A DNA stretch of 64,000 bases. Source: Rhodamnia argentea. Lineage: Eukaryota > Streptophyta > Magnoliopsida > Myrtales > Myrtaceae. The translations under genes were made by a program, and so were the position numbers. Numbering within the stretch: position 1 is the stretch's first letter; each line of letters starts with the position of its first letter. The notes beneath the pieces are model-generated. The model searched no databases. It was not told the DNA's origin and saw only the letters and a list, made by a program, of their open reading frames with translations. Positions 11,787-24,700 of the stretch are shown here, piece by piece. The DNA lies in contig NC_063151.1 in the NCBI RefSeq assembly GCF_020921035.1, positions 11,337,501 to 11,401,500 of the forward strand, given 5' to 3'.

Positions 11787-12695
11787 TTAGTATGATAACA
11801 CTTATGGAATTGAATTTCTACTCTAGAAGTACTTATGGAGCAAAAATTGGTTTGGTAAAATTTTTTATTTAAAAAATAAATTGCTATTTCTGAAATGAAT
11901 TTTTACTTCTGAAGTTATTTTTTTTTTCTCTAATTTGAAGTTAAAAAAATTGCTTCTCAACACAAGAAGTACTTATCCCCTCACCCTCTTTTCATTATGC
12001 TTTCACCCTCTTTTCGACCATGCACGCCTTCGCCGACTTCCGCCGCTACCCACCGTTAACCATCGCCGACCACCGCCGCCTATGACTACCACTACCCACC
12101 ACCAATAGTCGACCACCGTCGGCTCCCGCCTATCGTTGACCTCCTCTAGCCACCGCTCGCAACCACCGCCGACCATCTCCCCCCGCCGCCCATCACAAAC
12201 CTCTATCGATCGCCGCCCGTTGCCGTCGGCCAACCGCCAACCATTGCCCTCGCGACCATTGCTACTAGTCACCAACCGCTGACCACCTCCGCCGTATGCT
12301 GCCAATTGTCAACCATTGTGCCGCCCGCCGCTATAGTCTACCGCCGAACTCCACCGACCGCCGCTGCCTAAATAAAAAATAAAAATATTTTTTTTATTTT
12401 TAAAAATTAAATAATATTTTTAATAATAAACAATATTTTTTAAAGAAATTTTAAAAATTTTAAAATGAAGTAGAAATTTTTCGGTTGCTGACAATAATAT
12501 TTCATAGAAGATTTTGTGTTAATAATATTTCAGAAGTAGAAATTTTCAACCATTATAAAACAAATTTCTACGATCGGAAATCAATTTCTGGAGTAGAAGT
12601 ATAAAAATCAATTTTTTCTTCTGAGTAGAAGAAGAAAAATCAACTTTTGGCCGTAAATTGATTTTTGAAGTAGAAATGTTGCCATACACTCCTTA
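11787..12695. mobile_element. MITE related to the 907-1494 element
   Basis: The left end 'gtatgataacactt' and the reverse complement of the right end 'gtatggcaacattt' are the same terminal motif as in 907-1494. TTA lies next to both ends (11787-11789 and 12693-12695), although the outermost bases at the left appear lost. The arms repeat 'gaagtagaaat' phrases around a GC-rich core (about 12005-12365) of repeated CCGCCG/CCACC triplets. The long minus-strand open frame in the core is compositional, not a gene. Confidence 0.65.
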
Positions 12696-12699
12696 ATAT

Positions 12700-14740
12700 T
12701 CCTAAATTAGGAAGGGCCGCTCTTCCGGCTCAAGCGCATCATATTTGTGCGAGGTTTCGCTACTTCAATAAATATTTGGCATTTTTATGGTCAATAAATT
12801 CGATTTGAAACCTAAGTAAATTGATGTGAAATCTAACCATCAACCAATATCTGTTGAACATCCATCGAATTATGGAGACCCGAATTCTCGGGACTTTGAG
12901 CAAATCAATGCCCCGAAGCACGCTATCTCGAATCCAAACACATAGATACCGAGAAAGAAGATTTCATTGAAGTACTTCACGGCAATAAGGACCGGACCTA
13001 AAAAGCGGAAGACTGGATGATTTGGAGAGTATGTTCCTCAAAATGATCGATTGTATGCTTGCAATAATTAGTCAATGAAAAACTCTTATCGATAATAATT
13101 TTTGTTCAACTATTCTCGAGTGATTATTTTATGGGACAATGTTTACAAAAAATTATTCATTTTTTGTGGAACAAATGAGTACCGAGAATCTCCACTTAAC
13201 TGAAGGATAATATTTACCAAAAATTATTCATTTTTCGCGGAACAAATGAGTACTGACAACCCCAACTTAACTGAAGGACGATATTTTCAACGAACCTACA
13301 GCATTGTAGACCATCTCCAGTACAAAATAGGTGGAATTTCACCTGGTTAATACGTCCAAAGGGACCTTTTCGGGCTCCCTTCCGCATTTCATACACATCT
13401 CCGCCTGCCGAGGGAGCGGATTGATTTAATATCAACGTCAGGGTTTCTTCCACCCCTGGATCTGATGATACAATATGTCTTGACTTGGAATGGAAATTGG
13501 AATCTGAAATTTTTTTATGCCTTGCAGCAATGAATATCCCCTTTTCATACCACGCCAAAACTATCGTTCAAACAGCAGAGAAAATTCGTGGTCCGACAAA
13601 AGCTCTAGTAATTTCGGTGTTGCTTCAATGGAGTCAGAGAGGAAGCCACAGCTTGGTTCTTGTAGAAGTAGCAGTTTTAATTAGTCTTCTGCTTCTCCTC
13701 ACTCCGTTGAAACACTCTGCATCACAACATACTGTTCCGGCCCAAAAAAAAAAAAAAAATCACAACATACTGCTCCAGATTCGAAGTGCTTAGATGTCCC
13801 TTACAACCACACAAAACGCCTACTAATCCTTAGAAGGGATGCTTGAAGGGGAAATCAGAACTTCTGAACTAAATAGCTCTTACCACAAACAAAAAGTTCA
13901 GGCACACGTTTTCGGCTGCTATATCTGGGATTTACTTCTCCACGAAAAAAATTGAAAAGGTTTAACGCTAAAAGTTATGACACTTCCAATGTATTTTCCT
14001 TAAAATTAGACCTAATTTGGACTTTCCAAACATTGTCATCGCTTATCCATAGGGAAAAGAGAGAGAGAGAGAGAGAGGGATAGATTCCTGCAAGGACGAC
14101 AACGACTTCGGAGGTGGCCCAATTACTAACAACAATTTCAATTGCTGTTTAAACTTTTGCCGGATTCTGTCTGCCGCACCAATGTCCTCCCCATCATCTA
14201 CACAAACACAAAGAACACAGCAACACATACTCAGATCCACCCTATAGCGTCAGACCCGATCGCAGCAGCTCTTTTGGGTAAAACATGACAGACGAATATC
14301 GGTTCACTTTCGAACATCGCCATGCAGAGATGAACCTTAAGAGATGGGTATATAGCCAAGCAATTATGCATCATTTGGAGGTCAGCATACCCCGCAACCC
14401 TAGCTTTCCCTCAGCCAAAACTTCGGGCGTACGAATATAAAAGAGCATGATCTGCACCTTCGGCAGTTCATTGATTCCATCCGTGCCCTATAATATATTC
14501 AATGCTTTATCAAAAGGTGGGGTCTGTTTATGTACAGAAAAGAGGTGATAAATAAGTTGGGCTGGCTCTATCCAAGAGCTGTAAATGGTATTCATAAAGC
14601 ACAAAAAGAAAGGCAGCTCCTTGTGCCGGGTCACTTCGGTTCTCGCGCACAGCAAAACAGACTATGTACCAGCCTACTTGCTAAGAGGCTATGCAACTAT
14701 TACTACATTTATATAAATAGCAGGCTCGTCTTCTTTTAAC
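12700..14740. other. Intergenic spacer downstream of the UPL gene
   Basis: AT-rich, with a short tandem duplication (13140-13281) and a GA tract at 14058-14077. Open frames at about 13214-13793 on either strand lack any recognisable domain. Confidence 0.5.
13140..13281. repeat. 71-bp imperfect tandem duplication
   Basis: Two adjacent units share 'aaaattattcattttt', 'ggaacaaatgagtac' and 'acttaactgaagga' at a 71-bp offset. Confidence 0.85.
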
Positions 14741-14749
14741 TCGAAACCG

Positions 14750-15711
14750 AAATAGTTCCCGCTTACTTCTCAAGAAGCATTGTAGGGAAGCTCAGAGAAA
14801 TGGTCATCTGATCGCACACCTTCGGCACTAGGGGTAAAAAGCTCTGCAGAATTTTGAATCGACGAGAACACCTCCGCCTGCAAATAAATATGATCAATCA
14901 GCCAACCTAGAATTGTCTTGATGTCACATTCAAGTTAATATCAAGAGATTCTCGAAATATGAATCTGAATGTCCCACAGAACAAAACCCACTCTTCAGGG
15001 CTTTCAAGTACAGGCACCGTAATTACAAAGCCTAGGTATTTTTTTTTTTTTGGGGGTCCGAACAAAGCCTAGGTGTTACATACCCAGTGACTGTGAGGCA
15101 AATAATACACAATCTGTATAAACCAATCTATTACCTGGACATGGAGCAGCTGAAAATGATGCAGCTTGTACCTTCAGAAACAACATTTTCAAGCGTCAGT
15201 AATCGCTCCAAGCCACAATCTTTTAATGTTCAGATATGTAACATTTGATTCTGCTCAAGTACAACCAACCACCGATCATTTTTTTTTTTAAGGTGGGCCC
15301 AGATTCATGGATCTTTACACACCACCATTATACCATACTATGTGAAAATCCAAACGTTCAATGCCAAGGTGAATCCAGTTAAGTATGTTACGATTTCAGA
15401 AGAACAATAAAATCCTAATCAGGCCAAATATGAAGAAAATTCCATTAAACAAACTGGAACAAGAAGCTACATTTAACCTGCAGTTTGAGAAGGATCTTCC
15501 TCATTACCATACCAATAAAATAAATGTTCTCCTTTTTAATAGTTTTTTTAAAAGGGAATACCACATAAAAAAGTCTCCGCATATACGAAGTTCATCATTC
15601 AGTCACATTGGCAATGCTCCTCTCTACTATGTAAGAGGATGATCAGACACACCAATCAAACTGTACCTGAAGACACTTGTAATATCAATGACATCTGGCA
15701 CAAAAAATTGC
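14750..15711 (-). other. Probable spliced 3'UTR of the UPL gene
   Basis: After the UPL stop codon the minus strand shows a donor (TCTTCAG|GTACAG) after 15667. Next comes a 37-bp segment 15135-15171 bounded by CTGAAG| and CAG|GTAATA, then an acceptor (TTTGCAG|GCGG) before 14877. This pattern suggests two introns after the stop codon. The segment from 14877 down is open for about 35 codons, so an alternative coding C-terminus in some isoform cannot be excluded. The evidence is splice-site appearance only. Confidence 0.35.
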
Positions 15712-18700
15712 TCAACCGAATCCAAACCCTTCACTAGCCTCGTGAATTGCAAGAAGCAGGCGTTCCTGAAGCTGTTCTTTGGAAATATATTCTGGCAGGT
15801 CCAGTTGATTAAAACTGGAAAAAAGAGACGCATGAATAATCATAACATTTTCACTACATATGTCATGACAACTCCAGTGACCATATTTTGCATTGCAATT
15901 AGTTTTTCCATCCACTGACCATGTATGAGCTGAAGGTAGACGGTCAGGAGCTCCATATGCTTTGTGAATCTGGAATCTCTGAGGACCAGATATGCCTTGC
16001 AAAGCCTTGAACCCCTCTAATGGAACCTGAAAGCCCGACAAGGATCCAGTCAAAATTTTACATATAGAACATAATTCATTTGCAACTCCAAGAGCATGCA
16101 CTTATATTAGATACTGCAATCCTATTTTGGCCATATAAAAAGTGAACCAAACTGTTATTGTCAAGTTAATCAATGCACCAAAGAAAATCACCTTAGAGGT
16201 TCCAGTGACAAATTGAAGCAATCTTGCCATATCTTCTTTGTTAAAAGATTTAACAACCTCCCAAAACCACTGAACAACACTCGATGCAGCTGAAAAACCA
16301 GTATACTCGGTGTTGGCTCTCAAATCATCCACTGCAATAGTATTTAATCATCAATGTCAAAAGCACTAACGAGAAAAAAAATAATTGCTAACGGAAGAAG
16401 AGCCAACTCACAATCAATTTCTGGAAGTCCACTAATCAGTAGCTCAAGCTCTTTATCATTGAAAATAGATATAAGCTCCTGAGTTATTAACTCATTAAAG
16501 CCTTCCAGGAAGGAACTGATTTGAGGCCTGATAGCATTGGTTAAAATATGGTCAGCGACAAGGTCCACGTACTCATGCTTTGTTTCTTCTGTAACCCTTA
16601 TATTCCTTCCTCCCGGTTTAAGCTCATAGTCAGTGACCTAGTAGGAAAACCACAAGGATCAAAACAACTGGAGAAATAAGAAATATGGAAAAGACTAAGG
16701 CAATGAAAGTATCATGAAAAAACAAACCTCATTTTTCTCATAAAGAATGTGTTTCTCCTCATCTGCATCCATACTGAACGTGAGGTCGAGAATGTCATTC
16801 ACATCGTTCTGCCAAGGAAATAAAGTTCTGGTCATGAATAAAATATCCACAATATAGTACTCTACAATATTAAAAGCCTTCGCACTGTAATAAAGCAGAT
16901 TATGCATCAGCATATCCCACAAACCTCCAGCATCCACTTCAAATTCTTGTAGTAGTCAGGATCCACAGCTTCTATGTCATGATAAGTTACTTTAATTCCA
17001 AGAATATGCTTGTAAAAGGATCGAGTAAAATGAACATCCAATAGCTGCCCATCAAACAATGCTTTAGCAACCTGCAACAAACACAAACCAAAGATATTTT
17101 CTCCGGAAACAGAAATTAAAGAAGTAAGCTGTTAATGGAACTTGTCCAAAATTTCTTACCACACGTCCAACGAATTTAAAATATGAAAGGTGTTCAGTTT
17201 GGTAGACAGAATTAGGATTTGGCTGAAAAGTCGTGTTGTTTCCCACCGTTGTGAATAAGAGTGCACCTCTGTCGAATATAACCCTTGATAGCAACTGATA
17301 CCACTCTCGAGTTAGGCCACCAGCATCAATGCCTTCTTCCCCTTGAAATTGCACGTTTAGTCGTCCTTTCAGCTCTTGAGTTGGGCGCATCCTCAACTGA
17401 TTGTAAGAATCCTCCAACACATAAGCCCGTCTAACACTTATGCGCAAATGGCCTGAGAGATGTTGCTCATGTTGTTGCCTAATTCTGGACCTGAAGTATG
17501 CTCTTTTGTTGTCAAAATCAACAAGCCTTGGTGCCTTCAGCATCATTGAAAGAGAATTCTCCAATAAGCCTGGATTCTGTCTTATAAAAGCATTCAAAAG
17601 CCGGCGATGCTTCTCAGCAAACTTAGCAAATGTGACAGTTCCATCAAGCCTTTTGTGAGATTCCCCATCACCTTCTAAAATCACTGATGTGGAACTTCCA
17701 GGAGATTTTTTAACTTCGTTAGCAGAAATACTAACATGGTCCTGTTGCATGACAGAATTACTTGCTTGCAGCTTCTCACACAGAACAAAGAAAGCCTCTA
17801 TATAGGGAAGAAGACGTTGAGTCCCCGGAGGAAGCGGAGATCCAGGAGTAGTTCCCTGCACATGCTCCACAATATTCATGTTTGACAGCGAGTTCTGACA
17901 CAGCTGTGTCTCTGTCATGCTTATACAGTCACTTAGTTCTTGCCACAATGACTCAAGAGCAAGATTTAACTTCCACATCATAGCTTGCTCTTCCTGTTCC
18001 ACAGCAGTATCAACACTTGAGTTCCCATCAACACTGGATGAAGTGAGAGCGCTAAGCGCTTGAAGCACACGTAGGATAGCAGCCCCAGCTATGGAACCAG
18101 CACTTAAACCCAGCATGTGTGTACTCCTCAGGGTAAATAGTTCACGGACAGCAGAGCCACTCAACTCATGAGCCAATCCAGAAAGCTCCGAGATAAATAA
18201 TTTCCTGTGGGGAGCAGCAACTAGCGCCAACTTCTTCAGCACCTCACCAGCAAGAGCATAAACTTTATCTGAAAGCCTGCAAAATAGTTGAATGGCTGAC
18301 TTCTTGTTGTCTTTTACTAGAGCAGGGAGAAAGAGCAGAGAATAATAAACATATCTCGGGAGAAATCAAAGATAGTCAAACCTAAATCTTCACGTCATTC
18401 AGTAGGAATTAGTTTAAAGGATGGATTTACAAACACAGGTGATATCCAAAGATCAAATTAGAATCAAGATCAGTACCCCTCATGTCCCAGCAAACAGCAC
18501 AAATTGCATAAATCAGAGTGTGGCAGCTGCAGGAACACATCATATATACTGATGCTCCTCCTTCCGTTTGAAGAAGATGAGTTCAGATTTGAATTTTCAT
18601 CCTCTTTATGAAGCTCCGGCTCTAATGAAGATTTCTCGTTTTTGCCATGCTCTGATTGCTCTGGTGGCTGGGGCTCAATTATCACTTGTTCAGACCGAGA

Positions 18701-21700
18701 TTGACTTTCTAATTTTGAAGCCGCATTATAAACAACGACTTGAAGTAGACCTAATACCTGCACCATGGATATTTACGAACATATCTTAGAGCAAATTCTG
18801 AGATAATTAAATTGAAAATAACTAATGCTTATAAATCTAAAGCAATAGGATAGCTACTGCGCAAGGACATCACTTACCTGCTCAAAATGAGTAGCGCCCC
18901 GTGAAAACATGGATCTGTTCAAGAGCTTCAAGAATAGGACCAAAGGAACATCTCCATTTTGAATTTGACATCCATCTGATGCTGCTCCTCCTTCGACAAT
19001 TTTCTCTTTACCTTTAAGCGACTTTGCATCTGTGTGACTTGGGTTTGGAAGCTCCCGCAAGAGTGAGAAATCAAAGTAAAACAACATACTGGCCACGGCA
19101 GGATGATTTCTAGCCAAGTAAGTCATAATCTCAAGAATCCGACGCAACACCAAAGGAGGAAGACCTGACAGAACATTTTAGAGATTAGGCCAGAAAGAAA
19201 CAAGGGTAACTAAATCCACCCCAAGAGAAGAAGATATACCATCCAACAACTGTGAACGACCATAAACAATGTTTGACTGACAGCCATAGAGCCTCTGGGA
19301 GTTGATTCTCGCCAATCCACTTTCTGAACCTTCAGCTTCTGGCTTAATCATGTTGAGCAAAAGATCAACTAAACTTGACCTTGTAATGCTGTGTGCGCAT
19401 AAGTTGAGCAACAGTCTCTGGAGCAGGCCCTTGCCAAGAGGCTATCCACATGAGAGGCAGCAAAGTCTATGTTAGCCAAAACTTGCCCCCAAGAACCGAG
19501 AGAAGAAAAAACACAGATATTGAGATGTCAACTTTGAACATTTAGAGAGTCCAAGATTTTTTGCAAAATTAGATATTGCTAAAGACTGACTAATGACAAG
19601 TCCTCCTACCATCTCTGAAATGCGCCTCTTTCCTAGCCCAATGCTCAACAACCGAGCCAGTTAAAACATATGCAAATCAGTCATCTATGTAAATGCACAT
19701 AAACCTGTTGATGCTAGGGGACTCTTTCAACGTATTTTACTATCTTTAATAGGCATGGAACAGCATTACCTGAGCTAACCTCAGGAGGCGAATTAACGCT
19801 TTTAGTGCATTTCTATCCAAAAGCGGTTCACCCTCATATTCCTTCATCTTCAAGCTATCAGATACAGTAGAAGATGCCCTTCGGCCAATTGTAACTCCAA
19901 CTCCCCTGTCCATTGCTGGCCTATCAAAACCCAAACCATTCCTCCGGTTACTCAATCTGTGGCTGCTTCCAAACAGGCTACGAGCTTGATAATGACTCAT
20001 TGCTCGATCCCTCAACATATGGGCTTCAGCCAGTAGTGGGGAAGGCAATGCTGACAACACTGCTTCTGATGAAGTCAAAAGTACCTAGATGAAAGCACAA
20101 AGACAGCATTATGAGAAAGCATGGTGAAAACTAGGAGGATGGGTAAAAATTCCAAACCTCTTCGCGTAAATCAGCCGGAAAAGTAGCAATTATTGAGGCA
20201 TTATCCATATCGACTGGCTGGGCCAGCTGTGCACTCCTTTGCGCTCGTTGTTGGGCCAGAACTTCAGCTTGAATATCTGGAGGAAGGGCAGCTAAGAACT
20301 CAGGATCAATTTCATCTGCTGATGGCGGCACATAAGTTGGAGGTTGAACGGACTGGGCCTGTTGAGAAGCTAGAACTTCGGCGCGCAAGTCTTCAGGTAA
20401 TGCCTCCAAGAATGTTGGATCAATAACATTTCCCCCAGGTACATCACTGTCTAAACCAGTTTGATCGGTGTGATTCCCATTTTGAGCAACTACGGCGGCC
20501 TGCATTGCTGAGGATTCATTCCCACAAGGTTCAGGGACAGGCACAGATTGCTCGATTTGATTTTCTTCGGCATCAAAACTATTCATGTCAATGTCAGCAT
20601 TGGGCAGTGCAGAAGAGGCGTCAGCATCACTTGCCCTATCTAAATTAGAAAGAGCAATGACTTGATTATTGGCCTGATGACCCACCATCAAAGATCCTCC
20701 AGTCGTATGAGCAGCTATATCACGTCCATCTGCAAGCACATTTGAGCCAACTTGATCAAGTGACTCTGTTGATGAGATGGCCAATTCATGTGCCGTCTCT
20801 CCCTCCTGACCAATGGCCCCGTTTCTATCCCCAATTTCCATGTTATCTTGTTGACTGGGAGTGTAGTTCAGTGAAAGTGGTTGAATAGACATGGGCTCTT
20901 CGGTAGCCGACTCAGTATTGACTTGTTCTTCAAGAGGAACATTCTCAACAGCCTGAATATTCTCTTGATTTTCAGCTTCATTACAACCTTCTTGATGTTG
21001 ATCTTCAACTGGTTGGTCAATGCTATTGTTGACCTCAACTTCGGGTTGAATACTACTTGAAGGTGGGGCATCCTGCTGTTCCTTCTCCTGTACCTCCGAA
21101 TTCTCTAATTGCCTTTCAGCTGGACTGCTGGCAGGAATGCTTTGATGAAAATGAGAAAGGAACTGGTCTTCTATTGCCTGAGCTATTGCAGAAGCTTGGG
21201 AACCAATCTGAGGCTGGCCATCATCAGTCCACCGTCCATCACCAGGTCCTCTGCGACCCGGTAGTTGTAGGGAGTCCAAATTTATTGAGTAATCAGACAA
21301 AGGTGGAGGCCCCGAGCCTCCAAGACGGTTACTAAACAGACTACTTGGCAAATGATCGAATGGAAGGACAGGCGCATCAAACATGTAAAAGTGAGATGCA
21401 TCAAAGCTTTCAGATGTCAAAGATTCTAGATCCCTGGATGAATTCCCTCCAGACCACATAGAGACCATGTCTCCCGCCTGATTTGGTCGTAATAGAAGGG
21501 GATGCTGGAAACCAGATGTTTCTGTGGTGGATCGTTCAAAGGAAGACCTACCTGTCTGCCGACGCCGTTCAAAACCCAGCGATCTACGGAGACCAAAAAG
21601 GTCATCCACATTCACCCCTTCAAAAGGTTCAGCTGCAACATCAATAAGACCGCCTGTAGCTCCAGGTTGACCAAGCACCTGCAAATGATCATCCAACCCA

Positions 21701-24700
21701 TCAAGAGCTTCCCGCCACCTTACTTCAATAACGCGGTTTTCATGGAAGTCATCATCTTCTTCATCAATCATCTCATCATTGTAGTCATCCCCTAGGCCAG
21801 TGTCGTCGTGGTCTTCTACATCAGTATCAGCTAGAGACATCATACCAGTACCATCTTCAGCTTCATCGTCGTCCTCACCATCATCGTCATCATCGTCGTC
21901 CTCACCATCATCACCCATGTCATCTTCATCACCCATGTCATCATCTGCTCTGTTCTCAACACCGAATGTCACCTCAAGGCGGTTTGTGTTATGCGATGAA
22001 CCCCCTTCTTCCATCTCTTCCCGTATGAATTCCATCTCAAGGTTTGCAGCAGGACTGGAAGCCAGTGTCTCTTCTGCTTCACCTACCCTATTTGGGCTCA
22101 TCAACCGATCGGGATTCACATCACGACTTGCATCAATTTGGGAAGATCCTCGAAGCTGTGGTTCTTGTGTCTCAGCAGCATCTGCAACTTCCTCCTGACT
22201 GAACCTGCTCTGACTTTGCTCTGCTGTTTCCACAGCTGAAGTTGCATTTATATGCTCATTCACCCTATCAATTGAACCCACAAATTTTTTCTTATTTGTA
22301 CCATCGGACTTAGTCACTGGCTCATTCATATTGGCAGCTCTTGTGAGGCTCTCCAGAGATTTCACTATAAGGTTTACAGTTTTTGGAGCATCAGGATGGT
22401 CCAGATCGATAACTTGAAGAATTCCTGTCAAACACTGTACCATGCCTCCATCTATCATACTTTTTGCTATGTCAGGTGAGCATCCTGAACCAGGCAAGGT
22501 GCCAGGTGATGAATTTTTTGACAATACAGAATATGCTAACTCAACAAACGAGAAAACCTTTTTATCTGGCAATAAAGAGGTTCTGGCAGAGTTGCTTTCC
22601 AGGTATGAGAAAGACAACAATGTTTTCACTAATTCACAGATTACTCGCCTTCGCCCTTCTCCAGATCGACCACACAAAACAACCAGAAACCATGATGCCT
22701 TCTCAGACAACTTGTCTCTCCATTCATCAGGTCCCAAAGATTTATCAGCTGATAATGGAAGGAGATAATGTAAAATATGGTGCAATATTCCAGAGCAATC
22801 TGAATGACTAGAAACTTGTGACTGAGCCATCTCGAGATCTCGTTTCAGTATAACCCCCACGGCATGTGCGTACATCAAGGAGAATATCACTCAATAATTT
22901 TAGGACAAAAGTCACTTTAGCCAATCCAGCAGATCTATCAAATTCCAACTCATTTTTTCTGTTATCGCCAACCTTGCTTTTGCCCTTTACCTTGGTTATA
23001 GGTTCATCAACGTCCATGGGCGATGAGCAATTCGCACACTCATCCTGGCCTTTAGGTGAAGGAAATTTCAGTACAATATCAAGGAGGTGGTCAATGACCT
23101 GGGTGAGATTGGCAGGAACTTTTTTGTGGACCTTGGAACATTTAGCCGATCCCTCAAGAACTTTACTTTCAGTAGCCCGACCAGTTTCATTCAAATTTAG
23201 ACTCTGTTCACTTGATGTTTTTGGCTTCTCCTTTTCCTTTTCCTTTTCCTTTGACAAAACAACAAAGTTCCTACCCCCTGATGACTCCACTTGACAAACA
23301 GCAGTTGCAGCTCTCATGAAGATAGCAGGATCTCTGGAGATGACAGGTGCCATAGATGTCAAGAATATTCTCGGGGATAGACGCCCTGCATGCCTGTTTC
23401 CACTCACAGTCTGTCGAATCTCCAATTCCATAGCCGATTGCAGTGTCTGAGGATCTTCGAGCAGATGCCGTATTATAGCAGATGCAACAGTGTCATATCC
23501 AGGGAAGAAACAAGCTTTGGGGAGACTGAAAAGTGCTGGCAATGCTCCATTTTCTAGAAACTGCAAAGCCAGGGTGTGAGATTTCGTCAAACGAGCACAA
23601 AGTTGCAGAACGGCTTGCATGATCATCGCAGGGACATGATCCTTTATTAAGTCACATGCAACTTCCAATAACTTATGACTCTCTTCAATAGTCAAATGAC
23701 CAGTAGCGTTGCCAAATATCTTCTCCATGGCAGTACCAGATTCTTTGTCACGGACATCAGGAGCTTCTTTATTTTCTATGACAGGGGCTGTCATTGGTAA
23801 TGATGCCTGCTCTGCAGATGAGTCAGGTAGAGATCTCATTGCAACCCCAGTATTCTCTGAAGAAACTTTGGGCCTGGACTGCAGCATGTTATCCAATATA
23901 AGTAGCAATGCGCTAATGCACTTTTGGTACAAAGTCTCATCCCCCCACTCACTTTTAGACTTGGCGTTCATCAGAATATCGATCACAGCAGACACAATAC
24001 CCTCTTGAGCAGCGATTTCTCGTGCACTTCCATCTTCTAAAAGGAGCAGTGCCATCACACGGGATATGATACAAAGTGCATGTATGTCCCTCAACATATG
24101 CCCAGAAAGCTTTAACTGCTGGATAAGATGTACCACCACCTTTGAACGATCTTCTCCTTTGTTTCTGTTGCAGAGGCTAGAAAACAGATCCGTCAAGGTG
24201 AACGCCATAATGTCACCATTTTGAAACAACTTGACTGAAGCAGAAAGAATATCATCAACAGGGGGCGCCTTAGTCTGGCCTCCATCCGTTTCAACTTCCA
24301 TTGACTTGTCAGCAACATCAATTTTACTCGTTTCAGATGAACTCCCCAGTGACAGAGCAAGTGCTCGTGCCAGTTCATCATCCTCCTGCACAGGGTCCTC
24401 AGCATGACTGAACAGCCACTCCATTGCCATTTCGACACTGTTTGTTTCAACCCGTCTTAGGGCTTCCTCCGCTCTTGCCCTTGTAAAGCCCATATCAACA
24501 ATGGTTGCAATAGTTGCCTCATCAGGTGGAGGAGGTACGTATCGCTGGTTCGTACTCCCAACAGCACCATTACGGTTCCTTCTCAAATCACCAGTGCCTG
24601 AATACACGTGTGTAACAAGGGAAACAATAGAAGCTATAAAACCAGGACTGCACTTGGTAAATAGTTGGTGGTTCCAGATAGGAAGTATGACGTCCAGGAC

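Noticed and set aside
12003-12305. Glycine/tryptophan-rich 100-codon frame
   Set aside because: It lies in the CCG-repetitive core of a MITE, with a similar artefact at 1080-1367 in the related element.
21800-22198. Serine-rich plus-strand open frame of 132 codons
   Set aside because: It is antisense to the acidic Asp/Glu tract of UPL; GAT/GAC codons read as Ser-rich on the other strand.
23224-23253. Repeated TCCTTT units as a possible microsatellite of interest
   Set aside because: It is within UPL coding sequence and simply encodes a Lys-Glu repeat.
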